Source of the DNA: JAKSUT01 sp045616505
GTDB lineage: Bacteria > Cyanobacteriota > Vampirovibrionia > Gastranaerophilales > Gastranaerophilaceae
NCBI GenBank assembly: GCA_045616505.1
Contig: JAZLGV010000122.1
Coordinates: 1 to 35,318, forward strand
DNA: 35,318 nucleotides
Direction: 5' to 3'
Shown here: piece after piece, positions 23,467 through 32,253 of the stretch
Numbering within the stretch: the first letter of the stretch is position 1
Layout of the letters: the number at the start of each line of letters is the position of its first letter
Program-made: the position numbers and the translations under genes
Notes under the pieces: generated by a model
Database searches by the model: none
Told to the model about the DNA's origin: nothing
The model's input: the letters and a program-made list of their open reading frames with translations, nothing else

Positions 23467-23847
23467 ATGTTTAACTTTAACATCGAAAAAATAAAAGAAA
23501 AATTATATAATCAAGGAATAACAAACGAGCAAGAATGCAACAACCAAGCAGAAGAAATTCTAAACAGCATTTATGAATTTGCTCAAAATGCAAATGCTGA
23601 AAAAGAAGAAAAAAGAATTGCTTACGAAATTGCAAAAGAAGAAAATGCACAAGCTGCTGAAAAAATGAATTCGCTAAAAAATCAATTAGCAACAAATCCA
23701 AATTCAAGAAAAGATTACAACGAAGCTGTTAGTGTATTTGAAGATTCTGAAACAACAGTCGAAATAAAAAGAAGTAGTTATGCTGATGCTAACAGATATG
23801 CAGGAAAAATGAATATATCTGCATCTATCGCTAGTTATTTGGTTTAA
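23467..23847 (+). CDS. Hypothetical small helical protein (second of a tandem pair)
   Basis: An unrecognised 126-residue protein with the same plan as its upstream neighbour: N-terminal amphipathic helix, a central coiled region (ANAEKEEKRIAYEIAKEEN), a break at LATNPNSRKDY and a C-terminal helix ending MNISASIASYLV. The ends NMMASIFDF and MNISASIASYL can be lined up. It has a GAGG ribosome site 6 bases before ATG and no membrane segment. Its neighbours are purB and rpsO, neither of which explains it. Confidence 0.7.
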   Translation: MFNFNIEKIKEKLYNQGITNEQECNNQAEEILNSIYEFAQNANAEKEEKRIAYEIAKEENAQAAEKMNSLKNQLATNPNSRKDYNEAVSVFEDSETTVEIKRSSYADANRYAGKMNISASIASYLV

Positions 23848-23900
23848 TTAAGTAATACTTCTTAACTCCTTGTAATAAATTTGTTGATTTTTTTTCTTTA

Positions 23901-23909
23901 TGTTATACC
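23901..23909 (+). promoter_or_regulatory. Extended -10 promoter of rpsO
   Basis: TGTTATACC is an extended -10; TTGTTG at 23881-23886 is a fair -35 with about 17-base spacing. The rpsO ATG is 39 bases downstream. Confidence 0.55.
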
Positions 23910-23947
23910 ATTAATGTACATGTGTATAAATAGCAAAAGGAAAAATA

Positions 23948-24214
23948 ATGATTAACTTAAAAAACAAAAAAGAAATTGTTAAAAAATTCGGTAAAGACGA
24001 AAAAGATACAGGTTCAGTAGAAGTTCAAATCGCAATGATGAGCCAAAAAATCACAGAATTAACTGAACACATGAAAGAAAATGCAAAAGATTTCTCTACA
24101 AAAAGAGGTTTACTAATGCTTGTTGGTAAAAGAAAAAGATTTCTTTCATACTTAAAAGAAAAAAATCTTGAAGGATACAGAGAAATTGTTAAAAAATTAG
24201 GTATCAGAGGTTAG
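23948..24214 (+). CDS. rpsO: 30S ribosomal protein S15
   Basis: An 88-residue protein of normal S15 length. It contains TGSVEVQIAMMSQKITELTE, HMKENAKDFSTKRGLLMLVG and KRKRFLSYLKEKN, the conserved rRNA-binding helices. S15 binds the central domain of 16S rRNA early in 30S assembly. Its own promoter and terminator make it a single-gene unit; pnp, the frequent partner, is not adjacent. Confidence 0.97.
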   Translation: MINLKNKKEIVKKFGKDEKDTGSVEVQIAMMSQKITELTEHMKENAKDFSTKRGLLMLVGKRKRFLSYLKEKNLEGYREIVKKLGIRG

Positions 24215-24237
24215 TCTATTACCACTAAAAAGAACTT

Positions 24238-24270
24238 AAAAAGCACCAAAATCCATTTTGGTGCTTTTTT
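24238..24270. terminator. Bidirectional terminator between rpsO and the TPR gene
   Basis: A 14-bp stem with core GCACCAAAA/TTTTGGTGC (arms 24238-24251 and 24256-24269) has A/T tracts on both sides and serves the convergent rpsO (+) and TPR (-) genes. Confidence 0.9.
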
Positions 24271-24302
24271 GTTTTACGGTTTTTAAGGAAGTGTATTTTT
24301 TA

Positions 24303-25721
24303 TTATATTTCTTGTAATGCTCTATGAATTTCTTGCATCAATTTAATATTATCAGTTTTCTTCGCATTATGTAGAGCTTTTTGGTATAATCTTTTTGCTT
24401 TTTCTGTATTGTTATAATCAGACATCAATTCAGCTGCTCTTTTATAATTTAATGCAATTTTTGCAGGTGTTTGAGCTTGAGTATATTCAAAAACTGCTGA
24501 TGAATAATATTTCAAAGCATCTTTTGGTTTATTAAATTTATTATGTGCATTTGCAATATTTGAACTTACATAACCTCTTGTACTATGGTCGTCTGTTTCT
24601 AAAGATAAATCTTCTGCAACAGACAAATATTCAAATGCTTTTTGGTCATATTTATCAGCGTAAATATTTCCTATTTTGGTAAGTGAAGAAGTTTGTGCGG
24701 TTAAGTTTTCAGCCTCTCCTGCATAAGAGATTGATGACATATAATGACCGATTGCTGATTCAAATTGAGCAACATCGTCATAAATTTGAGCCATAGAATA
24801 ATGTGCTTTTGTTTTTATATTCAAATCTTCTGTTGTTTTGACTGAACGATTATAACTTGTTAATGCTTGTGCTAAATAATCGTTTTTGTCATAAATATTT
24901 CCAATTTCAAACAAAATTTTTGATTCTGTTTCTTTATCATTAATTTCAATTGCTCTATCAAGTGCTTCTTTAAACACTTTCATCGCAGGTTTATAATCTT
25001 TTGCAAATGAATATTTTTTTGCTTTGATAAACAAGTTTTTTAAAGTTTCATCACTTGGAACTAAACTTGATGGCTTTGTTACATTTTTATCTTCTGCAGA
25101 TTCTTCTTGTTTTTCTTCTTCTTTTTGACTTTCTTTTTCTTCTTTTTTCTCAGGTAATTTTACAGAAAAATTAGGATTTATTTCTGTTTCGTCATAAGAA
25201 TAATTTACTTGTTGCAAAAATAAAGCATCAACCCAATTTTCAACAACTTTAGAAGGTCTTTGAAGAGTATCTGTAATAAATTTATCTAATAAATTCGCAG
25301 CAATTTTTAAATTACATTTTACAATATGTGTATCTGGAGTTTCTTTTTTTGTTTGTTTTTCAACAAGTGCCAAATAACTTTCAACTTCTTCTTTTAAATC
25401 ATCAGGAGTACCGATTGCATTTCCTGTACTTCTGAAATCTTTAATTATTTGAGCAATATTAACAGACGCATTTTTTAGATGTGCATCTCTTGAAGCAACA
25501 GCTTTTTTGTGCGCATCTTCTGATTTTCTCAACTCTTCTCTTAAATCTTTTTTAGGAGCATCTTTTGGATTATTTTCAATAGCAGTTTCAACTGAACGAG
25601 AAGCTTGTCTTTCTGTTTCTTGAGCTTCTTCTTGTTCAGCCTTTTTACGTTTCACAAAATTTATGTTGTTATTAACAACATACGGACTTTGCGGTATTAC
25701 TGATAATGAATTAAATGCCAT
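24303..25721 (-). CDS. Tetratricopeptide-repeat protein
   Basis: A 472-residue cytoplasmic-looking protein without a signal peptide. Residues 1-200 are polar and low-complexity with many Glu and Lys (DLREELRKSEDAHKKAVASR, and KEEKESQKEEEKQEE near residue 190). From about residue 225 there are six or more TPR units, for example AKDYKPAMKVFKEALDRA, NDYLAQALTSYNRSVK and FNKPKDALKYYSSAV, with spacing close to 40 residues. TPR arrays bind partner proteins; no enzymatic domain is present. It is divergent from the GT9 gene at 25887, and the 165-base gap holds only the promoters. Confidence 0.8.
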   Translation of the reverse strand: MAFNSLSVIPQSPYVVNNNINFVKRKKAEQEEAQETERQASRSVETAIENNPKDAPKKDLREELRKSEDAHKKAVASRDAHLKNASVNIAQIIKDFRSTGNAIGTPDDLKEEVESYLALVEKQTKKETPDTHIVKCNLKIAANLLDKFITDTLQRPSKVVENWVDALFLQQVNYSYDETEINPNFSVKLPEKKEEKESQKEEEKQEESAEDKNVTKPSSLVPSDETLKNLFIKAKKYSFAKDYKPAMKVFKEALDRAIEINDKETESKILFEIGNIYDKNDYLAQALTSYNRSVKTTEDLNIKTKAHYSMAQIYDDVAQFESAIGHYMSSISYAGEAENLTAQTSSLTKIGNIYADKYDQKAFEYLSVAEDLSLETDDHSTRGYVSSNIANAHNKFNKPKDALKYYSSAVFEYTQAQTPAKIALNYKRAAELMSDYNNTEKAKRLYQKALHNAKKTDNIKLMQEIHRALQEI

Positions 25722-25858
25722 CTATAACTTCCTCTTAACCTCTATTATCAACGACATAAATTATTAATAGGTTTTATACTTTTTTAAAAAATACACCATT
25801 TAGACTAGAACGATATTTTTTTAATAATAAAAAAAAGAAAGTCAATTTTTCTGTTTCA

Positions 25859-25867
25859 TGTTAAAAT
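25859..25867 (+). promoter_or_regulatory. Extended -10 promoter of the second heptosyltransferase gene
   Basis: TGTTAAAAT is an extended -10, 19 bases before the ATG at 25887. Confidence 0.4.
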
Positions 25868-25886
25868 TTTAAAAAAGGGGATGTTA

Positions 25887-26936
25887 ATGGCAAAAATTTT
25901 GATAATAAGATTAACCTCACTTGGAGATGTAATTTTTACATTGCCATTAGTAAACACTTTGGCAAAAGAAAACGAAGTTTCTTATTTGGTTGCAGAAAAA
26001 GGCTTAGGAATTGTCAAAAACAACCCAAGCATAAAAAAAGTTCATTTTGTTCCATTAAAAGAATGGAGAAAAAACCCTTTTTCAATAAAAAGATATATCG
26101 AATTTTTTAAACTCATAAAAGAAATCAGAAAAGAAAAATATGATATAGCGCTTGATTGCCAACAAATGTACAAAAGTCTTTGGTTATTCTTATTAAGCGG
26201 AGCAAAAAGAAGAATAACATTTTCTGATGCAAGAGAAGGTTCTATTATTGGCGGAAACGAATTTATAAAACCTAAAGCAAAATTTAGAGATAACAACTAC
26301 CACATTGTTGAAAGAAATCTTGACTTTGCAAGACACTTAAACGTTCAACCTAATGAAATAAAATTCACACTTCCACCATCAACACAAGAAGTTATTGAAC
26401 AAGTAAACATGCTAACAAGCACTCTTTATGATGTTAGAAAAACCGTCGTAATTTCACCTGCAACAACGTGGAAAAACAAATATTGGTCATCAGACAATTG
26501 GGCAAAAGTTATCAAAGCAATAAATCAAACTTGCAATATCATCTTTACAGGAATGAAAGAAGACAAATATTATGTTGATGAAATTTTAGCAAAAACTCAA
26601 GAAAGAATTGATTGCTTAAATTTGGTTGGAAGAACAAATTTTGAAGAATTAAAAGAAATATTTAGCAGAGCAGATATAGTCATAAGTCCTGATTCAGGAA
26701 GTTCAAATTTAGCTTGGGCTTGTTCAAAACCTGCTGTTATAACTATTTTCACTTGCACACCAGCAAAAAGATTTGGACCTTACGGCGACGACAATAAATA
26801 TTTTGCAATACAAGGCAATCTTTCTTGCGAACCTTGTTTCAAGAAAAAATGTAGAATGAAAGTTGATAATTGTGCTTGTGCAAATTTTCCTAATGCTGAT
26901 GAAATTATAAAAATTGTAAAAAAACTTTTAAATTAA
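25887..26936 (+). CDS. Glycosyltransferase family 9 (heptosyltransferase-like)
   Basis: A 349-residue GT-B enzyme of the WaaF/WaaC type. It begins MAKILIIRLTSLGDVIFTLP, the classical family start, then has DIALDCQQMYKSLWL, VVISPATTWKNKYW and the C-terminal donor site VISPDSGSSNLAWACSKPAV. Like the protein at 7401 it ends with a cysteine cluster (CEPCFKKKC, CACANF). The start at 25887 is chosen because AAAAGGGG ends 6 bases upstream; the Met at 25881 abuts that site. It likely adds a core sugar to LPS or a related glycolipid. Confidence 0.88.
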   Translation: MAKILIIRLTSLGDVIFTLPLVNTLAKENEVSYLVAEKGLGIVKNNPSIKKVHFVPLKEWRKNPFSIKRYIEFFKLIKEIRKEKYDIALDCQQMYKSLWLFLLSGAKRRITFSDAREGSIIGGNEFIKPKAKFRDNNYHIVERNLDFARHLNVQPNEIKFTLPPSTQEVIEQVNMLTSTLYDVRKTVVISPATTWKNKYWSSDNWAKVIKAINQTCNIIFTGMKEDKYYVDEILAKTQERIDCLNLVGRTNFEELKEIFSRADIVISPDSGSSNLAWACSKPAVITIFTCTPAKRFGPYGDDNKYFAIQGNLSCEPCFKKKCRMKVDNCACANFPNADEIIKIVKKLLN

Positions 26937-26954
26937 CACTCATTTTTTTAGATG

Positions 26955-26963
26955 TGTTATACT
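26955..26963 (+). promoter_or_regulatory. Extended -10 promoter of the GGDEF gene
   Basis: TGTTATACT is an extended -10, 32 bases before the ATG at 26996. The upstream T-tract gives no clear -35. Confidence 0.5.
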
Positions 26964-26995
26964 TTTAGAATAGATAAAGGTAAAGAGATTTATTA

Positions 26996-28927
26996 ATGGG
27001 CTTTTTAGATAAAATATTTGAATACACAAAACACATACAAGATGTTGAAGAATCTATTCACGCAAACAAACAAGATTTCTTAGAAATCTACGAAAGAAAT
27101 TTACAACTAGAAAAAGAAATCACAGAACGTAGAAAAGAATTACAAGTTACAAACCAACGTATGCTTTCGCTACAACACGTTTGGGATATGCTAAATTCTT
27201 CACGTCCACTATCAAGCATTTTCAATTCAATTGTAAAAACATTACAAGGTGATTTGGGCTACGTTCACTGTATGGTTATAAAAATAGAAAAAACAGAAGA
27301 AGAAAAATCTTTGAGAATTTTGAGTCAATCACATACAGAATTTGCAAGCAAACTAGAAAAAATGCTAGGCGATGTTGAAACTGCAACACTTGTTTATCCA
27401 GAAACTGGAGTATTTATTGACTCTCTAACAGAAAAAATCATCAAACAAACAACTGATTACAGAAGTTCACTTAGACCAATTTTAAAATGTATTGATGAAG
27501 ACAAATTTAGAACTCTATTGGCAAACCCACAAAGTCGTTCAATGATTTCAATACCATTAAAAACTCAAGGAAATGATTTTGGTTGGTTAGTCGTATTTTC
27601 AACAAGAGAAGTTGCAGAAGATGCTGAACTAGACTTTTTAAAAACTTTTTCGCAACAAATTGAACTTGCAATTACAATTGCAGATTTGTTCCAAGTTGTA
27701 AAAAATCAAGCTGTTACAGATCCTCTAACAACTCTTTATAATAGACGTTATTTTGAAGAATTTTTGAAATCAGAAGTTACTCGTGCAGAACGTACAAGAC
27801 AACCTTTCACATTGATTGGACTTGACTTAGACCACTTAAAACAAATCAACGATAAATATGGACACTATTACGGTGACTTGGCAATCAAAACAGTTGCAGA
27901 AGCAATGAAGAAAAACGCTCGTTCTATTGACGTTGCTGCAAGAATCGGTGGTGAAGAATTTAACATTCTACTTCCTGGAGTTGATTCAGCAGGTGGTGTA
28001 ATCGCTGCAGAAAGAATTAGAACAGCAATTGAAAGTTGCAAATTAGACCAAATCGGACACGTTACTGCAAGTATCGGTGTTGCAACATTCCTTGAACATT
28101 CCGACAACGCAGACGAACTATTAGAACTAGTTGACCAAGCAATGTATAAAGCAAAAAGAAACGGTAGAAACCAAGTTAAACTTGCAAAAGCTATGACAGA
28201 AACATCATGGCAAGAAATCGCTATCGATGTATTTGTTAAAATCTTATCTAAACACCAAGTTCATGTTCCTGCCGAATTAGCACAAGAACTTTGCGAAAAA
28301 CTTTCTGCAAATAACGAAAATCAAAAGTCAAAAGCAAAAGAAATGCTATATAGCGTATCTGATATTTTGACTCAAACTTACAACCCAAGTCATCAAAAAG
28401 GGATTACTAAAGAAAAAATTAAAATCGCAACTAAACTTGCAAAAATCTTTGACTTATCAGAAGAAGAAATCAACAAGTTAAGAATTGCAACTACATTATA
28501 TGATATTGGTAATTTAATGTTACCTCAAGAACTTTTACTAAAATCAGAGCCTTTGACAGACGATGAAAAAGCAAAAATCAAAGAACACCCTGTTATTGCT
28601 GCTCGTGAAATTTTAGAACCAATATCATCAGTTCAAGATATTATTCCAATTATTGAAGCTCACCACGAAAACTGGGATGGAACTGGTTATCCTGGAAAAG
28701 CTGCAGGACAAGAAATTCCATTGTCTTCACAAATCATTTTGATTTTAGACGCATATTTTGCATTAATAGAACCTCGTTCTTACAGAAAAGCTCTAAAACC
28801 AGCTGAGGCACTAAATGCAATAAAAGAAGATGCAGGCAAAAAATGGAACAATTCACTTGTTAAAGAATTTTGTTCAATAATGGAAAAATATGTAGATACA
28901 GAAGATAATGAAGACATTAATGACTAA
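26996..28927 (+). CDS. GAF-GGDEF diguanylate cyclase with degenerate HD-GYP-like C-terminal domain
   Basis: A 643-residue signalling protein. Residues 1-55 form a coiled coil; a GAF-like sensor spans about 60-235; the GGDEF domain follows with the active-site GGEEF near residue 318 and an RSID inhibitory site five residues before it, so it should make and be feedback-inhibited by cyclic di-GMP. The C-terminal part (about 440-640) resembles HD-GYP phosphodiesterases and keeps HHENWDGTGYP near residue 561. The HD pair is YD (LYDIGN, near residue 501), so metal binding and c-di-GMP hydrolysis are doubtful. It may act as an HDOD/HD-GYP-like binding module. No membrane segment. Confidence 0.88.
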   Translation: MGFLDKIFEYTKHIQDVEESIHANKQDFLEIYERNLQLEKEITERRKELQVTNQRMLSLQHVWDMLNSSRPLSSIFNSIVKTLQGDLGYVHCMVIKIEKTEEEKSLRILSQSHTEFASKLEKMLGDVETATLVYPETGVFIDSLTEKIIKQTTDYRSSLRPILKCIDEDKFRTLLANPQSRSMISIPLKTQGNDFGWLVVFSTREVAEDAELDFLKTFSQQIELAITIADLFQVVKNQAVTDPLTTLYNRRYFEEFLKSEVTRAERTRQPFTLIGLDLDHLKQINDKYGHYYGDLAIKTVAEAMKKNARSIDVAARIGGEEFNILLPGVDSAGGVIAAERIRTAIESCKLDQIGHVTASIGVATFLEHSDNADELLELVDQAMYKAKRNGRNQVKLAKAMTETSWQEIAIDVFVKILSKHQVHVPAELAQELCEKLSANNENQKSKAKEMLYSVSDILTQTYNPSHQKGITKEKIKIATKLAKIFDLSEEEINKLRIATTLYDIGNLMLPQELLLKSEPLTDDEKAKIKEHPVIAAREILEPISSVQDIIPIIEAHHENWDGTGYPGKAAGQEIPLSSQIILILDAYFALIEPRSYRKALKPAEALNAIKEDAGKKWNNSLVKEFCSIMEKYVDTEDNEDIND

Positions 28928-28962
28928 ATTACATCATTAATTTAACAAAAATCTTCAATCAA

Positions 28963-29616
28963 CTATTTAATATTAGGGAACAAATAGATTTCTCCTGATA
29001 TTGTTCTCCATTTTAGCCAACCAATTTTTTGTGATTTATCATAATCAACTGCGATTGCAAGCAACCAATTTCCGCTTACATTAGTTAATTTTACAATTTG
29101 TGGAAGCGTAATTTTACCAATAGTTTTAGCATCATCAACAGCCGAACCATATATATATTTTGCTGATGCTGGAGCATCTTTCATATAATACAAACCATAT
29201 TTTCTGCCATAAATATTAAAGAAAGTTCTCCAGTTCATAAATCTAAATTCGTCTTCTAGTTTTACCCAGCCTCTTTTTTCAGCACCGTTTTGGCAATACA
29301 AAACTTCTAACCAATCGCCTTCGTCGTTTTCGTCAGTTACTGATAAAAATGCCAAATTCTTTTTAGGCAAATAAACAACAAAAAGATTGCTTTCTGATAT
29401 AGGAGGACAACTATAACCTTTTTGACTCCAAGTTGCTTCAACTAAAAGCTTTGAATTCTCAGTTGGTTCACTATATATTTTTATATCATTAGGAGCTTGA
29501 TAAACACCTATTGAATTTGGACTTATGCTATTAACATAATATGGCATAACATCTGCAAATGCTGGAGTTACACAAAAAGTTAATAACATAAATAAGAATA
29601 ATATACAGCGTTTCAT
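28963..29616 (-). CDS. Exported SH3-like domain protein
   Basis: A 217-residue protein with a signal peptide (residues 1-21, ending TPAFA). The mature part looks like two SH3-type barrels: IGVYQAPNDIKIYSEPTENS followed by a GDWLEVLYC strand and GWVKLED, then a second unit after GSAVDDAKTIGK with SGNWLLAIAV and GWLKWRT. Such domains bind peptidoglycan or other periplasmic ligands. It lies 25 bases after pheT on the same strand and is probably co-transcribed with it. No catalytic motif is seen. Confidence 0.7.
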   Translation of the reverse strand: MKRCILFLFMLLTFCVTPAFADVMPYYVNSISPNSIGVYQAPNDIKIYSEPTENSKLLVEATWSQKGYSCPPISESNLFVVYLPKKNLAFLSVTDENDEGDWLEVLYCQNGAEKRGWVKLEDEFRFMNWRTFFNIYGRKYGLYYMKDAPASAKYIYGSAVDDAKTIGKITLPQIVKLTNVSGNWLLAIAVDYDKSQKIGWLKWRTISGEIYLFPNIK

Positions 29617-29641
29617 CTTATAAGCACCTTTATATTTACAT

Positions 29642-32104
29642 TTAGCTTCTTAATTTAATACCGTCAAATGATTTTTCAAGTTGTTCTTGAACTGATTTCA
29701 TTTGTGTATCTACAATTTCATCTGTAAGTGTAGATTCCTTATCTTGCATTTTAACTCTAAATGCTATACTTTTAAAGCCTTCTTCAATATGTTCGCCTTG
29801 ATACAAATCAAACACTTCACAATCTTTGAACAAATTATTCTTAACTGCTTTTTTAATAACTTTTTGTATTTGTTCACAAGTAATATCTTCTGGAACAACA
29901 AAAGCCAAATCTCTTTGTACTTCAGGATATTGTGGTAATTTTTTGAATTTAACTGTTGATTCATGTACTGCATTAATTATTTCTGACAAATTCATTTCAA
30001 AAATATATGCTTCTTGATTAATTTTAATTTTATCTTTAATAATTGGATGTAATTGTCCAAAAGTACCGATTTCTATAAGTTGTTTACCTAACAAATATGC
30101 TTTTGCACTTCTGTAAGGATGAAGAAGTGTAGAATTTTCAACTTGTTTATAAACAACTCTATTTGAAAGTCCTAATTCTTCAAACAATTTTTCTAACAAA
30201 CCTTTTAAAGTATAAAAATCTGTTTCCAATTTTGATTGCCATTGAGAATTTTCAACATTTCCTGTCAAAACACCTGACAACATCATTGTTTCTTTTACAC
30301 CAGTTTGTTTTTCTGTTGCATCTGCTTCTTTAAAATAAGTTTTACCAACTTCATAAGCCCAGAAAGTTTTTTGACCATTGTCATAATTATTTTTCATACA
30401 AGACAAAATATTTGCTGCCAAAGTTTGTCTTAAAGTTGTATATTCTTCACTTGCAGGGTTTAAAACACTTACTGCTTTTTCTTCATCAAATGATAATGAG
30501 AATTGTTTTAATAATGGTTTACCAATCAATGAAGCAGTGATAATTTCATTTAAACCTGAAGAAAGCATTGTTTTATGAACTTTTGCCAAAACTTTTTCTT
30601 CGTGCGAAATTGTAGCCGCTTCATTTTTTGTTGGAATTGTAGGTGCAATTTTATCAAACCCATGAATTCTTGCAACTTCTTCTAGTAAATCAACTTCTGT
30701 TGTAACATCAACAGCTCTGAATGAAGGAACTTCAAATTTTGCAGCCATTTCGTTTTTACCCAAAAGTTTAAAACCTAATTTTTCTAAAATATTGATAACT
30801 TTGTCACCTTCAATTGTGCAACCTAAAAGTTTGTTCAATTGAGAGAAACGAAGCGTAATTTCAATTGGTTCTAATTCATTTTTACCTGCTTCACAAACAC
30901 CTTCAGTTTTTGCATCAGCAAGTTCAGTCATTAGTTGCATCGCTCTCATCAATGCAGGCTTAACAGCACAAATATCAACACCTCTTTCAAATCTTGCACA
31001 AGCATCAGAACGATAACCTACAGAACGTGCTGATTTTCTGTTTGAAGATGAAACAAAATATGCAGCTTCTAATGCGATTGAAGTCGTATTTTCATCTACT
31101 TCTGAATTTTGACCGCCAAATACACCTGCAAGACAAACCCCTTCTTCTTGAGTAGCAATAAGAACACTATCATTTGTAAGCTTTCTTTCAACTCCATCAA
31201 GAGTTACAATGCTTTCACCTTCATTTGCACGTCTTACACAAAGATAACCGTTAAGTTTATCTCTATCAAATGCGTGAAGCGGAATACCGTATTCCAATAA
31301 TACATAGTTTGTAATATCAACTACGTTATTAATCGCACGAATACCTGAAGAAATTAATCTTTTTTGCATCCAAGTTGGAGATGGTTTTATTTTAATATCT
31401 TTTAAAAGACCTAAAGAATAATATTTACATACATCATAATCTTTAATTTCAACTTTGAAAGCATCAGTTGATAAATCATTAGTTGAAACAATTGGAGAGA
31501 AATTTAGTTTTTTATTAAATATAGAACAAAGTTCTCTTGCAATACCGATAACAGACATTTGATCACCTCTGTTTGCAGTAGGTGCAACATCTAGAATGGT
31601 GTCTTCTTCAAGCCCCAAAATATCTTCTAATGGTTTTCCCAATTCTGGATTTTTAACAATTCTATTTAAAATAAGAATACCGTTTTCTTCTTGATAATTT
31701 CTATCTGCAAGTCCTAATTCATCAGCAGAACATAACATACCTTGAGAAAGAACACCTCTAATTTCGCAAGGAGTAAGAGTAAAAGTTTCGCCAGTTTTTC
31801 TATCAAGAACTTTTGAACCGATAGAAGCATAAGGAATAACTTGTCCTTCTTCAATATTTTGAGCACCACAAACAACTGTTTTTTGTTCATTTCCTAAATC
31901 AACTGTAACAAGATGAAGTTTATCTGCGTTTGGATGTTGATCAATTTTTACAATTTTTGCTGTAACAATATTTGTAAATTGGAGTTTTACATGTTCAACA
32001 CCTTCAACTTCTAAACCGCTAACTGTAAGTTCGTGTACTATTTGATTTTCATCTATGTCTGATAAATCTACAAATTCGTTTAACCAATTTAATGATACTT
32101 GCAT
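29642..32104 (-). CDS. pheT: Phenylalanyl-tRNA synthetase beta subunit
   Basis: An 820-residue subunit of the alpha2-beta2 PheRS that charges tRNA-Phe. Domains in order: N-terminal MQVSLNWLNEFVDLSDI, an EMAP-like tRNA-binding OB fold (VKIDQHPNADKLHLVTVDLG, about 40-150), the B3/B4 editing region (about 210-370, with GIRAINNVVDITNYVLLE and HAFD), the B5 domain (about 400-475), the catalytic-like core, and the C-terminal FDX-ACB anticodon-binding domain (YPEVQRDLAFVVPED onward). Length is normal. pheS is not adjacent, unlike the usual pheST operon. An extended -10 lies upstream. Confidence 0.97.
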   Translation of the reverse strand: MQVSLNWLNEFVDLSDIDENQIVHELTVSGLEVEGVEHVKLQFTNIVTAKIVKIDQHPNADKLHLVTVDLGNEQKTVVCGAQNIEEGQVIPYASIGSKVLDRKTGETFTLTPCEIRGVLSQGMLCSADELGLADRNYQEENGILILNRIVKNPELGKPLEDILGLEEDTILDVAPTANRGDQMSVIGIARELCSIFNKKLNFSPIVSTNDLSTDAFKVEIKDYDVCKYYSLGLLKDIKIKPSPTWMQKRLISSGIRAINNVVDITNYVLLEYGIPLHAFDRDKLNGYLCVRRANEGESIVTLDGVERKLTNDSVLIATQEEGVCLAGVFGGQNSEVDENTTSIALEAAYFVSSSNRKSARSVGYRSDACARFERGVDICAVKPALMRAMQLMTELADAKTEGVCEAGKNELEPIEITLRFSQLNKLLGCTIEGDKVINILEKLGFKLLGKNEMAAKFEVPSFRAVDVTTEVDLLEEVARIHGFDKIAPTIPTKNEAATISHEEKVLAKVHKTMLSSGLNEIITASLIGKPLLKQFSLSFDEEKAVSVLNPASEEYTTLRQTLAANILSCMKNNYDNGQKTFWAYEVGKTYFKEADATEKQTGVKETMMLSGVLTGNVENSQWQSKLETDFYTLKGLLEKLFEELGLSNRVVYKQVENSTLLHPYRSAKAYLLGKQLIEIGTFGQLHPIIKDKIKINQEAYIFEMNLSEIINAVHESTVKFKKLPQYPEVQRDLAFVVPEDITCEQIQKVIKKAVKNNLFKDCEVFDLYQGEHIEEGFKSIAFRVKMQDKESTLTDEIVDTQMKSVQEQLEKSFDGIKLRS

Positions 32105-32139
32105 TTTTATAATCCCTTTTTATGTCTTTTCCTACTTAA

Positions 32140-32148
32140 ATTATATCA
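32140..32148 (-). promoter_or_regulatory. Extended -10 promoter of pheT
   Basis: On the minus strand it reads TGATATAAT, a perfect extended -10, 36 bases before the pheT start. Confidence 0.6.
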
Positions 32149-32253
32149 CGGACAGAAAAACTTGAATAAAAAGTAAATAAAAAATTAAATTTTTATGAGT
32201 TTATATTTTTTTGAGATAAAATGTAATTACGAATACATATAGAGGTAAAAGAT

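Noticed and set aside
28916..28941. A terminator between the GGDEF gene and the SH3 gene
   Set aside because: The ATTAATGA/TCATTAAT pairing is AT-only, overlaps the GGDEF 3' end and has no U-tract.
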